64,000 bases of DNA from Sphingomonadales bacterium (GTDB lineage: Bacteria; Pseudomonadota; Alphaproteobacteria; Sphingomonadales; Sphingomonadaceae), in NCBI GenBank assembly GCA_016704425.1, contig JADJAC010000011.1, positions 682,001-746,000 on the forward strand, read 5' to 3'. Shown here piece after piece: positions 26,385 to 35,345 of the stretch. The first letter of the stretch is position 1. Each line of letters starts with the position of its first letter. The notes below the pieces were generated by a model. That model did no database searches. It was not told where the DNA came from and saw only the letters and a list, made by a program, of their open reading frames with translations. The position numbers were made by a program, and so were the translations under genes.

Positions 26385-27479
26385 ATGATTGACCAGAAGC
26401 ATGCCGCGGCCGCGCCAAATACCGTTGCCAAAGTTGTCGACCGCCTTTTCGGTCGCTCCAGTTCGGCAGTACCGAGCCAGCCAACCGGCGAATTGGCGCG
26501 CTATGGCGAAATAATCCAGAGAGTTCGTGAAGTCATGCTTCGTCATGTCATCGAACCCAACCCTGCCAACTATGATCTGGTTTATCGGCATATAATTGCA
26601 CATGAGCCCCGCCTTGAGGATGCGATGGACCAGCTCATAAAGTCTGGCTATGCGCCACCATCTGGCGGTTTTTCGAGTGGTCAGACAGGCGTTTCAGAAG
26701 CGGCAATCGATGGCATTGTCGACGATGCACAGAAACACCTCGTTGCGATCGAAGCGATGATCAAAAAGTCGACGACGGACGCCAAGGGCTTTGGCGATGC
26801 GCTCGAAGGCAGCGCAGCCAAGTTTTCGACAAACGCAGCCGACTCCTCGCTGCAATCGCTGATCAGCGTCACCAAGGCAATGATCGAAAAGACCCGGGCC
26901 GCTGAGAACGAGTTGCGCCTAAGGTCCAAGGCAATGACCGATCTCAAAATGTCGTTGAACGAAGCCCAGGTGCAGGCAGACACGGACGCCTTGACCGGCC
27001 TTTCCAATCGCCGCGCCTTCGAACGCATGCTGGGCGCGGGTGGCGCTCGGGCGATGATGAGCGGCAAGCCAATGTCGCTCGCGATCTGCGACATCGACCA
27101 TTTCAAGAAATTCAATGATACTTACGGCCATGACGTTGGTGACCGGGTCCTGCGCTTTGTATCGAGCGTGTTGCTTGAGAACTGCGGCAGGCGCGGTGCT
27201 GTTTCTCGTCACGGCGGAGAGGAATTTGTGGTCATCTTTGAAGAGACGACTCCCGAAATGGCCTATGAAATTATCGATGCTGCACGGCGCGATCTGTTTG
27301 AACGCAATTTCGTAAACAAGGATACCGATGAATCGATCGGCAATGTCTCCTTCTCGGCGGGCGTCGCCGTTCTGGGGGAAACAGGGGATGTTGGCCATTT
27401 GCTGCGCAGCGCCGACAGGTCATTGTATCGGGCCAAGGCGGACGGGCGAAATTGTGTGGTGATGTCACCACACGTCTAA
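26385..27479 (+). CDS. Diguanylate cyclase (GGDEF domain protein)
   Basis: 364 aa from ATG 26385, after the terminator. N-terminal region to about residue 180 is helical with no recognised sensor (repeating polar helices around IDGIVDDAQKHLVAIEAM). GGDEF domain from about residue 195: DALTGLSNRRAFERML, ICDIDHFKKFNDTYGHDVGD, and the active motif as GGEEF. It makes cyclic di-GMP, which controls exopolysaccharide and surface attachment. The allosteric RxxD site expected five residues before GGEEF is absent (GRRG there), so product inhibition may be lost. Confidence 0.9.
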   Translation: MIDQKHAAAAPNTVAKVVDRLFGRSSSAVPSQPTGELARYGEIIQRVREVMLRHVIEPNPANYDLVYRHIIAHEPRLEDAMDQLIKSGYAPPSGGFSSGQTGVSEAAIDGIVDDAQKHLVAIEAMIKKSTTDAKGFGDALEGSAAKFSTNAADSSLQSLISVTKAMIEKTRAAENELRLRSKAMTDLKMSLNEAQVQADTDALTGLSNRRAFERMLGAGGARAMMSGKPMSLAICDIDHFKKFNDTYGHDVGDRVLRFVSSVLLENCGRRGAVSRHGGEEFVVIFEETTPEMAYEIIDAARRDLFERNFVNKDTDESIGNVSFSAGVAVLGETGDVGHLLRSADRSLYRAKADGRNCVVMSPHV

Positions 27480-27489
27480 CGCCTACAAG

Positions 27490-27537
27490 GCGCCAGCAGC
27501 TATTGCACCAACTGCCATAGTCAAAAGCTGCTGGCGC
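27490..27537. repeat. Inverted repeat running into the tRNA-Arg 3' end
   Basis: GCGCCAGCAGCT (27490-27501) and AGCTGCTGGCGC (27526-27537) form a perfect 12-bp inverted repeat with a 24-base spacer. The second arm includes the CCA end of the tRNA gene. It may act as a terminator/processing hairpin for the tRNA transcript. Confidence 0.5.
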
Positions 27538-27608
27538 GCCCGACAGGATTCGAACCTGTGGCCCCAAGCTTAGAAGGCTCGTGCTCTATCCAGCTGAGCT
27601 ACGGGCGC
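27532..27608 (-). tRNA. tRNA-Arg (anticodon TCT)
   Basis: 77 nt including an encoded CCA. Acceptor GCGCCCG pairs with CGGGCGC; D-arm AGCTCAGCTGGATAGAGC; anticodon loop CTTCTAA with TCT; T-arm GGTTCGAATCC. All standard features are present. Confidence 0.95.
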
Positions 27609-27667
27609 GCTGGTTGCCCCATAGTGCGGATTGCGCGGGAGGGAAACCGCGTTAAGCTGTGGCCCCT

Positions 27668-28381
27668 ATGAACGAAAATGAACTTTCCGTCGTTGAAGCC
27701 TCTTCAGTAAGGCAGTTCAGGGCATTCGATGTGGTCATGGCCGCATTTGTAGCGATCCTGCTGCTTTCCAACCTCATTGGCGCAGCAAAGCTGGCCACGG
27801 TTGGCGGATTCACCTTTGGTGCCGGCATATTGTTCTTTCCAATCGGCTATGTGATTGGCGACGTTCTGACCGAAGTTTATGGCTATGCGCACGCCCGCCG
27901 CTGCATTTGGGTGGGGTTTTCGGCACTCCTTTTCATGGCATTCATGAGTTGGGTCGTTGTTAGCCTGCCGCCTGCTGCCGGCTGGAGCGGGCAGGAAGCC
28001 TACGAAAGCGTGTTCGGACAGGTGCCGCGCATTGTACTGGCGTCGATTGTCGCGTTCTGGGCAGGCGAGTTTGTCAATTCGTTCGTGCTGGCGCGTATGA
28101 AGATCATGACCCACGGCAAATATCTCTGGACCCGAACAATAGGGTCAACCGTTTTTGGCCAAGCCGTCGACAGCGTCATTTTTTATCCGCTCGCATTTCT
28201 GGGAGTGTGGAGCACGAGCCAGGTGTTGACCGTGATGTTGACCAATTGGGCCCTCAAAGTCAGTTGGGAAGCGGTCCTTACGCCTGTAACGTATATGGTC
28301 GTTGGCTGGCTCAAGCGTCATGAGGGGGTCGATATATTCGATCGAAACACCAACTTTACTCCGTTCAAGACCGCGATCTAG
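27668..28381 (+). CDS. yhhQ: Queuosine precursor transporter (YhhQ family)
   Basis: 237 aa from ATG 27668 (GTG 27659 possible). Six or so helices; family motifs VMAAFVAILLLSNLIGAAK, GAGILFFPIGYVIGDVLTEVYGYAHARR and FVNSFVLARMK. YhhQ proteins import 7-cyano-7-deazaguanine for tRNA queuosine synthesis. Monocistronic, downstream of the divergent tRNA-Arg. The membrane position and motif set make this assignment firm. Confidence 0.9.
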   Translation: MNENELSVVEASSVRQFRAFDVVMAAFVAILLLSNLIGAAKLATVGGFTFGAGILFFPIGYVIGDVLTEVYGYAHARRCIWVGFSALLFMAFMSWVVVSLPPAAGWSGQEAYESVFGQVPRIVLASIVAFWAGEFVNSFVLARMKIMTHGKYLWTRTIGSTVFGQAVDSVIFYPLAFLGVWSTSQVLTVMLTNWALKVSWEAVLTPVTYMVVGWLKRHEGVDIFDRNTNFTPFKTAI

Positions 28382-28390
28382 GGGTTCGCA

Positions 28391-28429
28391 AAAATGAAAA
28401 AGGCTGCCGGGCCTTGCGACCCGGCAACC
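28391..28429 (-). terminator. Rho-independent terminator of the tiny minus-strand gene
   Basis: On the minus strand: GGTTGCCGGGTC, GCAA loop, GGCCCGGCAGCC, then TTTTTCATTTT. The 12-bp stem contains two G-U pairs. It ends a minus-strand transcript just beyond the queuosine transporter's stop codon. Confidence 0.85.
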
Positions 28430-28434
28430 CTTGA

Positions 28435-28477
28435 CATGGTCAGCGATCGGAGACGTTCCGATGCGCGGGAGACCATG
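28435..28477 (-). other. Nested hairpin downstream of the tiny ORF
   Basis: Outer arms CATGGTC/GACCATG (28435-28441 and 28471-28477) enclose inner arms ATCGGA/TCCGAT (28446-28451 and 28457-28462). The structure lies between the 18-codon ORF and its terminator, suggesting a structured 3' UTR or small RNA. Confidence 0.55.
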
Positions 28478-28491
28478 GGCAGCCAATTATG

Positions 28492-28548
28492 TTAGGCGCG
28501 CATCTCCCGAACGAACATATCCGACCTCTGTGCTGAACCATGAGACAT
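28492..28548 (-). CDS. 18-residue peptide ORF with a perfect Shine-Dalgarno
   Basis: Reads MSHGSAQRSDMFVREMRA then TAA. The preceding AAAGGAGGTGATCC is an exact complement to the 16S rRNA 3' tail and the core GGAGG is 7 bases from ATG: ideal initiation. A structured stretch and an intrinsic terminator follow, so this looks like a complete tiny transcription unit. Function unknown: a leader peptide, a free microprotein or an sRNA with a decoy site are all possible. Confidence 0.6.
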   Translation of the reverse strand: MSHGSAQRSDMFVREMRA

Positions 28549-28643
28549 CGGATCACCTCCTTTCGCGCTAGTTGAAGAGCCATGTGACGTCTCCGCCACG
28601 AGCGCGATGATGATTCAAAGTGGATTCGTGATCAAGGCTTGAT

Positions 28644-29237
28644 TTAATTTATTTTCGCGTCAGATTTCACCGGTTGCGGCTTGGCAGTCGAGCCTGTCGC
28701 TCCGGCGGTTCTGCAATCCTCCACAACATACGCGAATTCAGGCCAGGACGGAATGACGAGATCATCCGTGCCGATGACGGAGACGAGGAAGCGCCCCCTG
28801 CTAAAGGCTAGAGCATCGAGCTGTGGATCGCTGGCCTGCGTTTCCGACCAGATATTGGGCGGCAAGCCCTTGCTGTTGGCCGCATCGTAACTCTTTGAAA
28901 TTTCGGTTGATGAGAGTGTCATTTTTGAGGTTATGAGTTCCGGCAGCGATCCTGCGCGTCCGAAGCGGATCGTCTTTGTCGGGCCAACGCATGCAATGAA
29001 GAAATCCGACTCGGCTCCAGTGCGCCCAAACCGGGCAACCATGCCATCGGCCCCTTGCGCCAAGGTCCAGCCTCCCGCGGAAAAGGCTCGATCCCGCCAA
29101 TCCCGCGGCGCCGGGCGAGGGGCAGCGGGTGGCCGAACCGGTGCGATAATGGGCTTCGGCTGCACCACAACCGGTTGCGGAACCGTCGCGCAGGCTGAAA
29201 GACCAAGGCTTGCTGACATGAGGAACATTCTGCGCAT
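28644..29237 (-). CDS. Lipoprotein of unknown function
   Basis: 197 aa. Lipoprotein signal MRRMFLMSASLGLSAC with Cys16, followed by a Pro-rich tether (VVQPKPIIAPVRPPAAPRP). The C-terminal domain (about residues 45-180) starts FSAGGWTLAQGADGMVARFGR and ends FAYVVEDCR. It resembles small periplasmic beta-rich domains but I recognise no family. Divergent from the MHS transporter gene and upstream of the tiny 18-codon gene on the same strand. Confidence 0.78.
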   Translation of the reverse strand: MRRMFLMSASLGLSACATVPQPVVVQPKPIIAPVRPPAAPRPAPRDWRDRAFSAGGWTLAQGADGMVARFGRTGAESDFFIACVGPTKTIRFGRAGSLPELITSKMTLSSTEISKSYDAANSKGLPPNIWSETQASDPQLDALAFSRGRFLVSVIGTDDLVIPSWPEFAYVVEDCRTAGATGSTAKPQPVKSDAKIN

Positions 29238-29335
29238 CGATATTCCTTAGCCGCGCAGTCTGGCTGCGCAACCGGCGAATGGCCCTTGTCGCTTCGGCAG
29301 GCCCCAATCATAAGGCAGGAAGAAAGGGAGGACGC

Positions 29336-30616
29336 ATGGCAACCGGCATCGATCGCTCACGTTTGAAGGCCATCATTGGAGGATCTGCCGGCAATCTGGT
29401 CGAATGGTATGATTGGTACGCCTATTCGGTGCTCTCGATCTATTTTGCACCGGTGTTCTTCCCCGACGGTGACGTGACAGCGCAATTGCTCAACACAGCG
29501 GCGATATTTGCGGTTGGTTTCCTGATGCGCCCGATCGGTGCCTGGATCATGGGGATCTATGCGGATCGCCACGGCCGGAAATCGGGCCTGGCACTATCGG
29601 TCGGGCTGATGTGCGCCGGATCTTTGCTGATTGCAGTGGCGCCCGGATATGCGACCATTGGCGTTGCGGCGCCACTGCTTCTCGTGCTGGCCAGAATGCT
29701 GCAAGGCCTGTCAGTAGGCGGCGAATATGGTGCGAGCGCAACCTATCTTTCCGAAATGGCGACCCGTTCCGCGCGGGGATTCTGGTCAAGTTTTCAATAT
29801 GTCACGCTGATCGCCGGGCAATTGGCGGCGCTTGTCACAGTCCTCTTGCTCCAGCTTTTGCTGAGTGATGAAGCACTTGATAGCTGGGGCTGGCGCGTGC
29901 CGTTCGTGATTGGCGCCATCTTGGCGCTCGTGGTATATATTCTGCGCAGTCGCCTTGCCGAAACTGAATCCTTCAAGTCGCAACCCCATGATCGTCCCGT
30001 TTCCAATGCACGCAATCTTTGGCGCGATCATCCGCGCGAGTTCATCCTGGTGGCGATGATCACGGCCGGTGGAAGCATGAGCTTCTATGCCTACACAACC
30101 TACATGCAGAAGTTTCTCGTCAACACGAGCGGCTTCGACAAGCAGACGGCGACAGCGGTGATGACGGCCGCGCTGGTCCTGTTCATGGCGATGCAGCCTT
30201 TTTGGGGAATGGCGTCTGACCGGGTGGGTCGCAAGCCGCTGTTGTTGCTTTTCGGTGTTGTTGGAATGGCGGTGACCGTGCCAATTTTTTCAGCTCTGGC
30301 GACCGTCACATCACCCGTGCTCGCGCTAATCCTCATCCTGGTTCCGCTGTCATTGCTGGGTGCCTATACCTCGATCAGCGCACTGATAAAGGCAGAGCTG
30401 TTTCCGGCGCACATCCGGACTCTTGGCGTCTCGCTCCCTTATGCGATCGGCAACACGTTGTTCGGGGGAACGGCAGAATATGCGGCCTTGTGGTTCAAGC
30501 GCATCGGGGCAGAGTCCGGCTTCTACTGGTATCTGACAATCGTCATCGGCGTGGCGCTGGTCGGGTTTATCCTCCTGCCTGATACCAAGCACACAAGCCT
30601 GATTGCTGAAGACTGA
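29336..30616 (+). CDS. MFS transporter, metabolite:H+ symporter (MHS) family
   Basis: 426 aa from ATG 29336 with AAAGGGAG 6-12 bases upstream. Twelve predicted helices. MHS/KgtP-like signatures: GNLVEWYDWYAYS, FLMRPIGAWIMGIYADRHGRK (loop 2-3) and GLSVGGEYGASATYLSEMA. This family imports dicarboxylates such as 2-oxoglutarate or citrate with protons; substrate unproven here. The stop and the TlyA start overlap by one base (TGATG), so the two genes are likely translated together. Confidence 0.87.
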   Translation: MATGIDRSRLKAIIGGSAGNLVEWYDWYAYSVLSIYFAPVFFPDGDVTAQLLNTAAIFAVGFLMRPIGAWIMGIYADRHGRKSGLALSVGLMCAGSLLIAVAPGYATIGVAAPLLLVLARMLQGLSVGGEYGASATYLSEMATRSARGFWSSFQYVTLIAGQLAALVTVLLLQLLLSDEALDSWGWRVPFVIGAILALVVYILRSRLAETESFKSQPHDRPVSNARNLWRDHPREFILVAMITAGGSMSFYAYTTYMQKFLVNTSGFDKQTATAVMTAALVLFMAMQPFWGMASDRVGRKPLLLLFGVVGMAVTVPIFSALATVTSPVLALILILVPLSLLGAYTSISALIKAELFPAHIRTLGVSLPYAIGNTLFGGTAEYAALWFKRIGAESGFYWYLTIVIGVALVGFILLPDTKHTSLIAED

Positions 30617-31353
30617 TGCCAAAGGCACGCGCCGATCAGTTGCTTGTTGAACGCGGCTTGGTTGAAAGCCGGGCGCGAGCGCAGGCCTTGATCCTTGCGG
30701 GTCATGTCTTTTCGGGCGAGAGCAAGATCGAGAAGGCCGGACAGGCCCTTGATCAGCAAGCGCCACTTGAGGTGCGTGGACGGGACCATCCGTGGGTCTC
30801 GCGCGGGGGCATAAAGCTGGCTCACGGCCTCAACCATTTTGGCTGGGATGTGACGGGGGCTGTGGCGATCGACGTGGGAAGCTCGACGGGGGGGTTTACC
30901 CATGTTCTACTCGCGAACGGTGGGTCTCGCGTCTACGCGGTTGACAGCGGCACCAACCAGCTGGCCTGGACGTTACGCCAGGATCCGCGTGTCGTTGTGC
31001 TTGAGCGGACGAACGCCCGAATTCTGACCGCAGCGCATATTCCGGAACCGGTGGATCTGATTGTCTGCGATGCAAGCTTCATCGGCTTGGCCAAAGTTCT
31101 TGAGCGACCGCTGCAGTTCGCAAGGCCCGGCGCGCGGCTGATGGCGTTGATCAAGCCGCAATTCGAGGCAGGGCGCGAAGAGGTTGGCAAGGGCGGGGTC
31201 GTTCGAGATCCTGCGATCCACGCGCGTGTTTGCCGCGGCGTCGAGGAGTGGCTGAAGGAAATTGGCTGGACCGTTTTGGGGATTGAGAAAAGCCCGATTA
31301 CCGGGCCTGAAGGAAATGTCGAGTTCCTGATCGCTGCCCAACGCTCTCCTTGA
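30616..31353 (+). CDS. tlyA: TlyA family rRNA (cytidine-2'-O)-methyltransferase
   Basis: 245 aa. N-terminal S4 RNA-binding domain (residues 3-65, RADQLLVERGLVESRARAQ), then a Rossmann methyltransferase with SAM motif AIDVGSSTGGFTHVLL and LIKPQFEAGREEVGKGGVV. TlyA methylates 16S and 23S rRNA; the presence of the full S4 domain plus the KPQFE motif supports this. Coupled to the transporter gene. Confidence 0.92.
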   Translation: MPKARADQLLVERGLVESRARAQALILAGHVFSGESKIEKAGQALDQQAPLEVRGRDHPWVSRGGIKLAHGLNHFGWDVTGAVAIDVGSSTGGFTHVLLANGGSRVYAVDSGTNQLAWTLRQDPRVVVLERTNARILTAAHIPEPVDLIVCDASFIGLAKVLERPLQFARPGARLMALIKPQFEAGREEVGKGGVVRDPAIHARVCRGVEEWLKEIGWTVLGIEKSPITGPEGNVEFLIAAQRSP

Positions 31354-31384
31354 CGCGAACGGAAGGCAATGCCAGTGGCGTCGC

Positions 31385-33304
31385 GTGTTTTTCCGCCAAC
31401 TTCCGTTGTTCATTCTGGCCATCGCGTCACCGGCCGTTGCGCAACGCACCACCAGCAATGTCGTAACTGCATCCGATGATGCCTTTGGACGCGCGGTTGG
31501 CAATGACAAGATCGGCATCTACTCGATAGAGTCAGTCAGGGGTTTCAATCCAATCGAAGCGGGAAATGTCCGAATTGAAGGTCTTTACTTCGATCAGCAA
31601 TCCACGCCATCGTCCAGGCTGGTAGACAGTTCGGCAGTTCGGGTCGGTTATGCGGCCAAGGGATACCCATTTCCTGCGCCAACCGGAATTGCGGACCTGC
31701 AGATCGAAAAATTTGAGGGCAAGCGCGTCATCAGCCTGGATGTGGAAGCCGAATCCTATCGGAATTTTTCCGGCTCAGCTCAGCTGAAACTGCCATTGGT
31801 GGGCGAAACACTTGGTGTTTCGGCGGGCCTTGGCGCGCGCTTTGCGCAGGTGCGACAGGGCCGGGATGGCCATTTCCTGAGTGCCGGGATCAACCTGGAC
31901 TGGAAGCCGTATTCGGGGGCTGAAATCGTCGCGTTCCTAAGTCGGTTACACATCTCGAATATGCGGACATCGCCAACCTTTTTCCCGAGCGGAAGTTTTT
32001 CGCCACCGCATGTCAACCGTCGGCGTTTTGTCGGCCAGCCTTGGGCCGATGGCAAATCAAATGGCATCACCAATGGCATCTATGCGAAATTGCCAATTGG
32101 CCCGTTCAGACTGGACGCTGGCGTATTCCGAAGCGTCAGAGACGATCCACTGTCCTTTGCTGACCTTGCGCTCGGCACGGCCAATGATGGCTCGATCGGC
32201 AATCGGGTGATTATCGCAGATCGAAATAGCTTTGCCGCTTCAACATCAGGAGAGATGCGGCTAACTCACTCTTGGGGTGGCACCAGTGTGAGACATCGGA
32301 TTGTCGCGGGTGTTCGTGCGCGTTCACAGAAGCGACTTTTTGGCGGTCAGCAGAGTATCGCGCTTGGGGCGAGCGTTGCAGACGCGCCGGATGACCGGGC
32401 GGCGCCGGTACTGGCATTCGGACCGGATGATCGCTCACATGTTCGGCAATATACATTCGGACTTGGCTATAATCTGGATGTCAACGGGAAGGGTTCGCTC
32501 GGGCTGGCCATTCAAAAAAGCGATTATCGCAAGGAAACACGGTTTGCTGATCCGTTGCTGTTACCTGCCGAGAGCCACGATAAACCTGTCCTCTTCAGCG
32601 TCAACGCAACGGTTGCGCTTTTTTCCGGACTTTCCGCCTATGGCGGCTATGTTCGCGGTCTTGAAGAAAGTGCGGTTGCCCCGGATATTGCGAGCAATCG
32701 CAACGAAGCTCCACCAGCGTTGCGTACAAGCCAGATGGACGGTGGTTTGCGGTACGCAATTTCGCCAAGGCTGAGCATGATTGTCGGCTTGTTCGAAGTG
32801 AAAAAGCCATATTTCAATGTCGACGCAACCAACCGCTTCAGGGAATTGGGCACCGTTACCAACCGCGGGATTGAGTTTTCGCTTGCCGGCACGGCGCTGC
32901 CCGGCTTGACAGTCATTGCTGGCGCGCTGCTGCTGGATCCCAAAGTCAGCGGAGAGGCTGTGACAGCTGGAATCATCGGCCCACGACCGGCGGGGTCCGT
33001 CAGTCGGCGTGGTATCGCCAATCTTGACTGGAAGCCTGTCGGGCAGGAAGCATGGTCATTTGACATCTCCTACGAAGGCTATTCAGGGGCGACAGGTGAT
33101 CGCCTCAATACCTTCACGGCGCCAGCGCGCAACACTTTCGGGCTTGGCGCAAGATACCGGTTCCATCTTGGAAGAGCAAAACTGCTTTTGCGCGGACAAG
33201 TTGCGAACTTGTTCAATGATTATAGCTGGAGAGTAAGCAGCAGTGGTGGTTTCACATTCACGCTTCCGAGAAAGGCGATCATCAATCTCGCCGCCGATTT
33301 TTGA
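31385..33304 (+). CDS. Compact TonB-dependent receptor (copy 1)
   Basis: 639 aa from GTG 31385. Signal peptide (residues 1-20, FILAIASPAVAQ). A short plug-like region (about 35-130) holds IGIYSIESVRGFNPIEAGNVRIEGLYFDQQ. The rest is a 22-strand-like beta-barrel ending in a terminal Phe (INLAADF), the outer-membrane assembly signal. No evident TonB box or N-terminal signalling domain. Likely takes up an iron chelate or other scarce ligand. Head-to-tail paralogue of the next gene. Confidence 0.85.
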   Translation: MFFRQLPLFILAIASPAVAQRTTSNVVTASDDAFGRAVGNDKIGIYSIESVRGFNPIEAGNVRIEGLYFDQQSTPSSRLVDSSAVRVGYAAKGYPFPAPTGIADLQIEKFEGKRVISLDVEAESYRNFSGSAQLKLPLVGETLGVSAGLGARFAQVRQGRDGHFLSAGINLDWKPYSGAEIVAFLSRLHISNMRTSPTFFPSGSFSPPHVNRRRFVGQPWADGKSNGITNGIYAKLPIGPFRLDAGVFRSVRDDPLSFADLALGTANDGSIGNRVIIADRNSFAASTSGEMRLTHSWGGTSVRHRIVAGVRARSQKRLFGGQQSIALGASVADAPDDRAAPVLAFGPDDRSHVRQYTFGLGYNLDVNGKGSLGLAIQKSDYRKETRFADPLLLPAESHDKPVLFSVNATVALFSGLSAYGGYVRGLEESAVAPDIASNRNEAPPALRTSQMDGGLRYAISPRLSMIVGLFEVKKPYFNVDATNRFRELGTVTNRGIEFSLAGTALPGLTVIAGALLLDPKVSGEAVTAGIIGPRPAGSVSRRGIANLDWKPVGQEAWSFDISYEGYSGATGDRLNTFTAPARNTFGLGARYRFHLGRAKLLLRGQVANLFNDYSWRVSSSGGFTFTLPRKAIINLAADF

Positions 33305-33377
33305 AGTTTGATCGAACTTACCCTATCGTTCGTCGAAACAGGATTACATATGTAGTCGAGCGGGGCAAAGGGCAAGC

Positions 33378-35285
33378 ATGCACATACGCCTCTCCAACAT
33401 GATCTTCTGCGCCCTGGCGCTTGCATTTGCCAATCCTGCCAACGCTCAGCGAACGGACAACAACGCGGTTACATCTGCCGACGATGCTTTCGGCAAGACC
33501 GTGGTCGGCGACGAACAGATCGGAATCTACAATCCGGATGACGTTCGCGGGTTTTCTCCGGTTTCGGCCGGAAATTTGCGTCTTGAAGGGCTGTTCTTTG
33601 ATCAGCAATCTTACCTGACCGATCGGTTGATCGACGGATCGACGATTCATGTCGGCATTTCAGCCCAAGGATACCCGTTCCCGGCGCCCACGGGAATCGC
33701 TGACTATTCGTTGCGCAAGCCTGGTGACAAGTTCGTCGCGTCAATCGGCCTGAACTATGGCCCTTGGTACGGAAAATCGGCGGAACTGGATGTGCAGGTG
33801 CCGATCACGGGCAGCCAATTGGGTCTGATTGCAGGCGCGGGTCTCTATAGGGAGGGCAATCCGTGGGGTGGTTCGCCGAAGACAGAATCATACGCAATTT
33901 CGGTTCGCTACGAACCAGGGCCGACATTCAGCCTCCAGCCATTCTGGAGCCAGATCGACGTTCGCGAAGATGAAAGCCAGCCGCTCATCTTCACGAGTGG
34001 AGATTTCCTGCCGGCCCGCATTCCGCGCAGTAGGTTCCTTGGTCAGAAATGGGCGGATTCCGAAGCAAAGCTGAACACATTTGGCGTGGTTTCAAAGGGC
34101 AAGGCGATTGGCTTCGATCTTGCCCTGGGTGTTTTTCGCTCGACTTTCAAAGGGATCATGGATCACGTCGACTTACTCTTCGGGGTCGATCCGGCTGGGG
34201 CCGCCAGTGACCGGGTCGTGGTGGCAGACAGGGCGAATTTCTTCGGCTCGACCTCGGGAGAGTTGAAGGTATCGCGCAATTTCATTGATGGGCCGCGGCG
34301 GCACACAATCCATGCGACGGTGCGGGGGCGCTCACTTTCCCGGCGTTACGGTGGGTCCGATGTGATTCAACTTGGGCCAAGCAGCACAATCCTCGAGGAT
34401 TTTCGCAATGCTCCGGTCGAAACATTTGGCGCCAAGACGCGTGACCATGTCAAGCAGACAACTCTTGGGCTCGGATACGAAATGCGTTGGCTTGAAGTCG
34501 GCGAACTCAACCTGGGCGTTCAGAAGACCCGCTATACAAAGCAAGTTGATGATTCGGTCGTTGTGGTGCCCGCGACGAAAGATTCACCCTTGCTGTTCAG
34601 CGCAACCGCGGCTGTGCATCTGTTCAAGAACATAGCGCTCTATGGCGGATATACGCGTGGACTGGAGGAAAGCGATGTCGCCCCGGTAAATGCCGTCAAT
34701 CGCAACGAAGCGCCGCCAGCGATCAGGACGCAGCAAAAGGATTTTGGCGTGCGCTGGTCGATCAGCCCTGGCGTTTCGGCTGTTCTGGGCTATTTCGACG
34801 TCCGCAAGCCCTATTACAATCTCGATACTGTATCTCGCTTCCGCCGGCTTGGTTCGGTGCGCAATCGTGGTCTTGAATTCTCTCTCTCGGGCCAGATTGC
34901 GCAGGGCGTGAACCTTGTCGTGGGATCCGTCTATCTTGATGCGCAGGTTTCGGGCGAAGAAGTTGACCTGGGACTAATTGGCAAAAAGCCGGTTGGTACA
35001 TTCAAGCTCCACAATGTTGCCAATCTCAACTGGAATCTGCCTTGGCACAAGCCGCTTACACTGACCGCTCGATTCGAAAGCACGAGCAACCGGACTGCCA
35101 ATGCGGCAAACACATTTGTCATTCCGGCGCGTTCAGTCACCAGCCTTGGTGCTCGGTATCGCCTGACCATTGGCGGCAAGCCAATCCTGATCCGTGGTTC
35201 GGTCGACAATATTTTCAACAAGTTCGGCTGGAATGTCGGCGGGAGCGGCTTTTCGTCCCTAATGGCTCGCGGCGCTACTCATTGA
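33378..35285 (+). CDS. Compact TonB-dependent receptor (copy 2)
   Basis: 635 aa from ATG 33378. Signal peptide ends about residue 22 (ALAFANPANAQ). The plug-like segment IGIYNPDDVRGFSPVSAGNLRLEGLFFDQQS and barrel signature YGGYTRGLEESDVAPVNAVNRNEAPPA parallel those of copy 1 almost one-for-one. Unlike copy 1, the C-terminus ends in ARGATH rather than an aromatic residue, so outer-membrane assembly may be less standard. Tandem duplication with divergence. Confidence 0.85.
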   Translation: MHIRLSNMIFCALALAFANPANAQRTDNNAVTSADDAFGKTVVGDEQIGIYNPDDVRGFSPVSAGNLRLEGLFFDQQSYLTDRLIDGSTIHVGISAQGYPFPAPTGIADYSLRKPGDKFVASIGLNYGPWYGKSAELDVQVPITGSQLGLIAGAGLYREGNPWGGSPKTESYAISVRYEPGPTFSLQPFWSQIDVREDESQPLIFTSGDFLPARIPRSRFLGQKWADSEAKLNTFGVVSKGKAIGFDLALGVFRSTFKGIMDHVDLLFGVDPAGAASDRVVVADRANFFGSTSGELKVSRNFIDGPRRHTIHATVRGRSLSRRYGGSDVIQLGPSSTILEDFRNAPVETFGAKTRDHVKQTTLGLGYEMRWLEVGELNLGVQKTRYTKQVDDSVVVVPATKDSPLLFSATAAVHLFKNIALYGGYTRGLEESDVAPVNAVNRNEAPPAIRTQQKDFGVRWSISPGVSAVLGYFDVRKPYYNLDTVSRFRRLGSVRNRGLEFSLSGQIAQGVNLVVGSVYLDAQVSGEEVDLGLIGKKPVGTFKLHNVANLNWNLPWHKPLTLTARFESTSNRTANAANTFVIPARSVTSLGARYRLTIGGKPILIRGSVDNIFNKFGWNVGGSGFSSLMARGATH

Positions 35286-35345
35286 CGCTGGCGACGGACC
35301 TATGACCGCCCTATAGCTCCGTTTCCGTGAGCTGGGAGACAATGG

